A stretch of DNA of 14,676 bases, taken from assembly GCA_900547195.1 (NCBI GenBank), contig URFQ01000062.1:1-14676 (forward strand), in the 5' to 3' direction. The stretch comes from an uncultured Butyricicoccus sp. (GTDB lineage Bacteria; Bacillota; Clostridia; Oscillospirales; Butyricicoccaceae). Position numbers and translations under genes: made by a program. The notes beneath the pieces are model-generated. The model was not told the DNA's origin. It did no database searches and saw only the letters and a list, made by a program, of their open reading frames with translations. Shown one piece after another: positions 13,809 through 14,676 of this stretch (positions within the stretch are counted from its first letter, which is position 1; the number at the start of each line of letters is the position of its first letter).

Positions 13809-14676
13809 ACAATTTCGTTCACCTGATAGCCTGCATCGGTGACTGCTTTCGTCAACACCTCATCCGCAACCGCGGCAGACAACGTCACTTCCGCCTTGCC
13901 GGTCTCGTGACTGACCTCTGCCGACGAAACGCCGTCCAGTGCAGCGAGCGCATCCTTGACGCGGCCCGAGCAATGCGAACACATCATACCTTCGATCGTA
14001 ATTGTTTTTTTCATTATGGGTTCTTCCTTTCTGATTTTTGTGAATTCTGTATTTGTGTGGCCGGAAACCGGCTTAAACAGCTTGATCCGCAAAGCATTGC
14101 TGACCACGCACACCGACGAAAGGCTCATTGCCGCGGCGCCAAACATGGGTGTCAAACGCATGCCAGGCACAAACAGCGAAAACACGCCTGCGGCAAGCGG
14201 GATGCCGATGCAGTTATAAAAAAATGCCCAGAAAAGGTTCTGCTTAATATTGCGCATCACGTTTCGCGACAGACGCACGGCATTGACCGCATCCAGCAAA
14301 TCGGACTTCATCAGCACGACGTCGGCTGACTCAATTGCGACATCCGTGCCCGCGCCGATGGCGATCCCCACATCCGCGCGTGCCAGCGCAGGCGCATCGT
14401 TGATGCCGTCGCCCACCATGGCCACGGTCTTGCCCATCTCCTGCAATCTGCGGATTTCCTGCTCCTTGTCCTGCGGCAGCACCTCTGCCACGACGCGCGG
14501 GATCTCAAGTTCGCTCCGGATAGCTTCCGCAGTCGCTTTATTGTCCCCGGTGAGCAGCGTCACATCAATGTGCATCTCATGGAGAAGCCGAACAGCTTCT
14601 GCACTTGTCGGCTTGACGGTATCTGCAATTGCGAGCACACCCACTACGCTGCCGTTTCGGACAAAATATAGCGGCG
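13805..14676 (-). CDS. copA: Copper-exporting P1B-type ATPase with fused C-terminal CopZ-like domain, 5' part off window
   Basis: CopA pumps Cu(I) out across the cytoplasmic membrane. The frame is open to base 14676, so only the last 290 residues or so are seen. These contain the end of the P/N region (GVLAIADTVKP, LLTGDNKATAEAI, VAMVGDGINDAPALA), then two membrane segments with NLFWAFFYNCIGIPLAAG and FGAAAMSLSSVCVVSNALR, wording typical of the copper-type TM7 Tyr-Asn and TM8 Met/Ser sites. A linker (KPVSGHTNTEFTKIRKEEPI) joins these to a complete 69-residue heavy-metal-associated domain beginning MKKTITIEGMMCSHCSGR with the CxxC copper site. Its TGA overlaps the csoR ATG. Upstream residues PLYFVRNGSVV continue the family pattern, so a GTG at 14644 is not the true start. 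Confidence 0.93.
   Translation of the reverse strand, partial: PLYFVRNGSVVGVLAIADTVKPTSAEAVRLLHEMHIDVTLLTGDNKATAEAIRSELEIPRVVAEVLPQDKEQEIRRLQEMGKTVAMVGDGINDAPALARADVGIAIGAGTDVAIESADVVLMKSDLLDAVNAVRLSRNVMRNIKQNLFWAFFYNCIGIPLAAGVFSLFVPGMRLTPMFGAAAMSLSSVCVVSNALRIKLFKPVSGHTNTEFTKIRKEEPIMKKTITIEGMMCSHCSGRVKDALAALDGVSSAEVSHETGKAEVTLSAAVADEVLTKAVTDAGYQVNEIV
14012..14029 (-). promoter_or_regulatory. Possible internal ribosome binding site and start for a free CopZ-like chaperone
   Basis: Inside the copA frame, AAGGAAG (14029-14023) stands eight bases before an in-frame ATG (14014-14012). The ATG is the first codon of the copper-binding domain, which from there reads like a complete 69-aa CopZ. Initiation here would give a free chaperone besides the fused form. 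Confidence 0.35.

Noticed and set aside
14642..14644. GTG as the start of the copper ATPase
   Set aside because: Upstream codons to the window edge still match the family (PLYF..NGSV), so the gene simply enters from outside the window.

Overview
The window looks like chromosome of an anaerobic, endospore-forming member of the Clostridia (Firmicutes) with moderate GC. An Oscillospirales-type gut anaerobe is my guess from protein style, not something the sequence proves. The evidence for this kind of organism is a class III (oxygen-sensitive) ribonucleotide reductase, a short Pta, and several spore genes: spoIVA, a sipL homologue, a tiny spoVM and cwlD. Most genes are recognisable core or conserved genes. 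I see no tRNA, rRNA, CRISPR array or prophage.

Layout. At 1-803 (minus) is a nitrilase-superfamily amidase running off the left edge. At 853-1734 (plus) is the C-terminal membrane part of a FeoB-like iron transporter with its GTPase half missing. At 1740-1889 is a palindromic, IS6-like MITE candidate that also looks like a two-way terminator. At 3963-1891 (minus) cwlD and radA form a pair. At 4139-5765 (plus) are a nicotinamidase-like cysteine hydrolase and pta. At 9177-5821 (minus) is a spore-coat basement block: a 48-codon membrane peptide gene, a 25-codon spoVM, then, after a terminator, sipL and spoIVA. At 12768-9285 (minus) is a deoxynucleotide block, nrdD-nrdG-dut-DUF3788, whose promoter region carries two NrdR-box-like sites exactly 31 bp apart. 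At 12962-13496 (plus) is a nitroreductase gene broken by one extra C. At 14676-13536 (minus) is the end of a copper P-type ATPase with a fused C-terminal CopZ-like domain, overlapping a csoR copper repressor gene.

How the genes work together. SpoVM, SipL and SpoIVA are known partners: SpoVM marks the forespore membrane, SpoIVA polymerises on it, and SipL binds SpoIVA in clostridia. Here all three lie within about 3.2 kb. CwlD acts later, on the spore cortex. NrdD and NrdG make dNTPs without oxygen, and Dut removes dUTP and feeds dTTP synthesis. CsoR would be expected to sense copper and control the ATPase beside it.

The most rewarding points are the compact spoVM-sipL-spoIVA locus with its easily missed 25-aa gene, the coupled 48-aa membrane peptide of unknown function, the NrdR-type operator, the IS6-like MITE beside a decapitated feoB, and the internal start that could release a free copper chaperone from the copA frame.
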